The notes beneath the pieces were generated by a model that was not told the DNA's origin, did not search any database, and saw nothing but the letters and a program-made list of their open reading frames with translations. Of a stretch of DNA of 64,000 nt, positions 62,801-64,000 are shown piece after piece. Position 1 is the stretch's first letter; every line of letters begins with the position of its first letter. The stretch covers positions 28,651,326 to 28,715,325 of the forward strand of contig NW_022881614.1 of NCBI RefSeq assembly GCF_003369915.1. Reading direction: 5' to 3'. The translations under genes were made by a program, and so were the position numbers. This DNA is from Drosophila miranda. Taxonomy: Eukaryota > Arthropoda > Insecta > Diptera > Drosophilidae.

Positions 62801-63913
62801 AAGCGCAATTATGATATAAAACGACGACCTGAGCACGGCTACAGACTAGGAGACATGGTCGCGATCAAGAGGACGCAGTTCGTCGCAGGACGCAAGTTGG
62901 CCAGCGAGTATCTAGGCCCATATGAAGTCACCAAGGTAAAGCGGAACGGTCGCTACGACGTCAGAAAGGTTGCTCAAGTCGAGGGGCCAAATATCACAGC
63001 AACGAGCAGTGACAATATGAAGCTATGGCGTTTTGTCTCAGAGAACGATGATATATTATTATCTGGGACAGATGAAGATGAGCAGGAGGGCCGAATGTAA
63101 AGGACAGTGTATCAAGCAGTTAGCACTATCCCATCTAAATTAACATTTGAACTTAAGATACCATCGATAAGACCTAACCGATATAACCAGACTTAACCGA
63201 TGTTTAAAAGACCTAACCGATAAGGGGTTATCGATACGGGAGTCGGTTGTTGGAAGTAGAAGCAGAAAGTTGAACAAAAAGTCGGAAGAACAGACTCATT
63301 AATTGCACATCTTAAATCATACACTTTGTACTCTTTTTCGAAAAACACTATTAATAAACGATACATTATTATTAATCGTACATATATATACTTTATGGGG
63401 TCGGAAACGATTCCTTCTGGACGTTACACATATCCACTTTTACCACAAATCTAATATACCTCAATACTTATTTTGAGTATCGGGTATAAATATACAAATA
63501 CAAATACACAACACACACACACACATGAAATCAATTTACAAAAGCAGGATGACAATGAAAGGACAATGTTTGTACAAATTGAAAGGTCTGGAGGTACGTG
63601 GAGCTAGGCGTTCAATTTCGTAGAGTCATTTTACAGGCCGAATCCGACAGCTGGACAAATACTGGACACCGGGCTGGGAGACTACATATAGAAGGGGGAT
63701 AGGAGGATAAGGGGATAGGAGGGGTGGCGGGGGGCCCACTTACCTCCTGGTGGGACGACGCGTAGCCGGGCCGCTGCCTGGACACTGCCAGCGGCATTGG
63801 TGCCCACGCACTGGAACATCCCGGCATCGAAGTGGAGGAGTCCCAGGATGCGCAGGTTGTGGTCGGCCACCAGCTGCATGTAGTCGTTGGGGGTGACAAG
63901 GTCGCCGAGCGCT
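53829..63913 (-). CDS. fra: frazzled, netrin receptor (DCC/Neogenin type), 3' two thirds; possibly degenerate
   Basis: Exons read on the minus strand: 63,913-63,744 (end of an Ig domain, GMFQCVGTNAAG), 57,683-57,461 (FNIII-1 start), 57,372-55,454 (rest of FNIII-1 to FNIII-6, then membrane span YIIGATVVVLLVVLFAILFL), 55,394-55,141 (P1 region, VGVPKPPDLWIHHEQMELK), 55,083-54,984, 54,260-54,127 (P2, Pro-rich, VPGPPPTGGATP) and 54,058-53,829 (P3, STEELNQKMANLEGLMKDL, stop TAA). Splice sites and phases agree throughout. The protein guides axons: extracellular domains bind netrin, the cytoplasmic P motifs signal. Two breaks: a missing base in a C-run at 55,870-55,874 and a TAG at 55,034-55,036. Upstream exons are outside the window. 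If both breaks are real this is a dying copy; otherwise assembly error. Confidence 0.93.
54379..54786 (-). CDS. Intronless MST-HMG-box-like gene nested in fra intron
   Basis: 135 residues, ATG 54,786 to TAG 54,379, same strand as fra and inside its 54,261-54,983 intron. After a basic start comes an HMG-like block: FVNFMNKFRLDEIL near 48-61 and VTELASYTWSIMSASDRLPY near 80-100, followed by a basic tail (RLAVKARQIQNARKL). This spacing (PFxxFMxxFR, ELAxxxWxxMSxxDRxPY) is that of the MST-HMG box of Drosophila sperm nuclear proteins (protamine-like, Tpl94D, Prtl99C). A single exon and small basic product fit a testis gene. Role in packaging sperm DNA is inferred; I recall similar D. melanogaster genes but do not assign one. 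Confidence 0.6.
   Translation of the reverse strand: MGTRSRWGRIDSRVTVNLGREPSMKMIKLNRQTLERRVDHQLMLMSSPVPFVNFMNKFRLDEILINHQARGVFSMRDSATVTELASYTWSIMSASDRLPYTRLAVKARQIQNARKLYFQGNSVSRVIARRALAHN
57684..58246 (-). CDS. Candidate alternative fra exon: acidic Ig-FNIII linker
   Basis: A long minus-strand frame with clear coding character: VKIKQRKPQGQSTKSLQ, an acidic DEDEDGDDD block, then DDDDDDEYDDDETKEALIAA and a poly-Gln stretch. An ag at 58,248-58,247 would join it in phase to the Ig exon (donor at 63,743). At the other end I find no gt donor of matching phase; read through into the next exon, the frame ends at TGA 57,627-57,629. So either a base has been lost here or this is an alternative end giving an Ig-only, secreted form. 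From memory, a long fra isoform differs in this linker; that needs checking. Confidence 0.5.
59778..60064 (+). repeat. Small gypsy 5' LTR
   Basis: 287 bp; contains three copies of a CCTAACCGATA-type motif (about 59,858-59,905) and an AATAAACGATAC near its end. Confidence 0.9.
60470..60811 (+). pseudogene. Small gypsy Gag, N-terminal part
   Basis: ATG at 60,470; 113 codons, acidic and helical, with IAPDNFTKVVSDCDGKSVPI and a WFEIFEKNADAYELTEKQK stretch that looks like the start of a Gag matrix/capsid. It stops at TAG 60,809-60,811, next to the deletion junction (about 60,800), where RT sequence begins. Confidence 0.6.
60812..63100 (+). pseudogene. Small gypsy Pol: RT, RNase H, integrase (broken)
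   Basis: Starts within RT (KKKDGTLRVCVDYRKLNS), with TIMDLENGFFHVP and the catalytic YMDDIIVYA; RNase H ELHTDASKEGFGAVLLQ; integrase with GSHEVGHFS, the NCISC zinc pair and catalytic Asp in LHVDHLGPM. The frame stops at 62,535; the following part (SDRG motif, then a TAA near 62,596, then GSGQIERVNRS with the catalytic Glu) is in another frame, and a further break near 62,790 leads to the C-terminal domain (GYRLGDMVAIKRTQF) ending at 63,100, just inside the 3' LTR. Three or more breaks; dead. Confidence 0.85.
63096..63382 (+). repeat. Small gypsy 3' LTR
   Basis: 287 bp, pair of 59,778-60,064; preceded by a purine-rich GATGAAGATGAGCAGGAGG primer region. Confidence 0.9.
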
Positions 63914-64000
63914 CTATTTCTCACACAGTTAATAGGGTTAAAGAAGCCTTTTTTGGGGTCGACCAAAAGTTATAATAGGCTTTGAAAATTACCATAACTT

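Larger units (their letters stand above)
59778..63382 (+). mobile_element. Small gypsy element, 287-bp LTRs, internally deleted
   Basis: LTRs 59,778-60,064 and 63,096-63,382 (287 bp each, differing in two or three bases), TGTAAAGG to TACA, with 4-bp duplication TATA (59,774-59,777; 63,383-63,386). A primer site TGGGGGCTCGTCCG at 60,067 resembles the tRNA-Pro class. It is 3.6 kb because the second half of gag, protease and the RT start are deleted. Lineage near mdg3/blastopia by RT style; a guess. Confidence 0.88.
58787..63489 (-). mobile_element. DINE-1/Helentron-type repeat, copy E, in fra intron
   Basis: Two halves, 58,787-59,777 and 63,387-63,489, form one full-length copy (ACGAGGGGGAACG to GAGTATCGGGTATAA). 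A gypsy element with a TATA duplication splits it at GAATATA. It lies in the large fra intron between the Ig exon and the FNIII exons. Confidence 0.85.

Overview
The window reads as eukaryotic, almost certainly Drosophila of the obscura group. It contains most of the netrin-receptor gene frazzled (fra, minus strand, 53.8 kb to beyond the right edge), small spliced genes of Drosophila-specific families, and about 45 kb of nested transposable elements. These include several DINE-1/Helentron-type repeats with the obscura-type TATACCCGATACT end. From memory, fra lies on Muller element C (2R, 49B in D. melanogaster). The very high TE load, together with a 1-bp frameshift and an in-frame TAG in fra and a frameshift in a P450 exon, fits a degenerating Muller-C copy such as the D. 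miranda neo-Y. Pericentric DNA or assembly error are alternatives.

Layout, left to right. 0-0.9 kb: remnant of a PIF/Harbinger DNA transposon (two-exon DDE nuclease plus a convergent Myb/SANT-like exon). 1.8-5.3 kb: BEL/Pao element with 372-bp LTRs and GTGCA duplications, inserted in a short 5' LINE fragment. 5.4-14.8 kb: minus-strand Ty3/gypsy element whose Gag starts with a RING-like finger, split by a plus-strand LOA-clade LINE (7.1-12.2 kb). 16.9-32.9 kb: I/jockey-type LINE whose ORF1 is split exactly by an 11.4-kb (net) Osvaldo-like LTR element (18,078-31,719) carrying gag, pol, a baculovirus-F-type env and an extra 3' accessory ORF. Two DINE-1 copies sit inside that element. 34.2-34.5 kb: first exon of a mitochondrial-type cytochrome P450. 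34.7-49.6 kb: Maverick/Polinton (polB with an intron, chromodomain integrase, packaging ATPase, small virion-like ORFs), split by a second BEL copy and a DINE-1. 50.5-51.7 kb: DUF1091-type gene and a broken duplicate. 52.3-52.8 kb: large imperfect inverted repeat. 53.8-64 kb: fra, with an intronless MST-HMG-like gene in one intron and a DINE-1 plus a 3.6-kb gypsy element (287-bp LTRs) in another.

Insertion order can be read from restored target sites: BEL into LINE fragment (GTGCA), LOA LINE into gypsy pol (ATCAGCAG), Osvaldo-like into LINE ORF1 (AAGT), small gypsy into DINE-1 (TATA). Two LTR elements carry textbook -1 frameshift heptamers at their gag/pol boundary (A AAA AAC and G GGA AAC). 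All coding TEs except the BEL copy-1 gag are broken, so most are reported as pseudogenes. Family calls rest on motifs read by eye; no database search was run.
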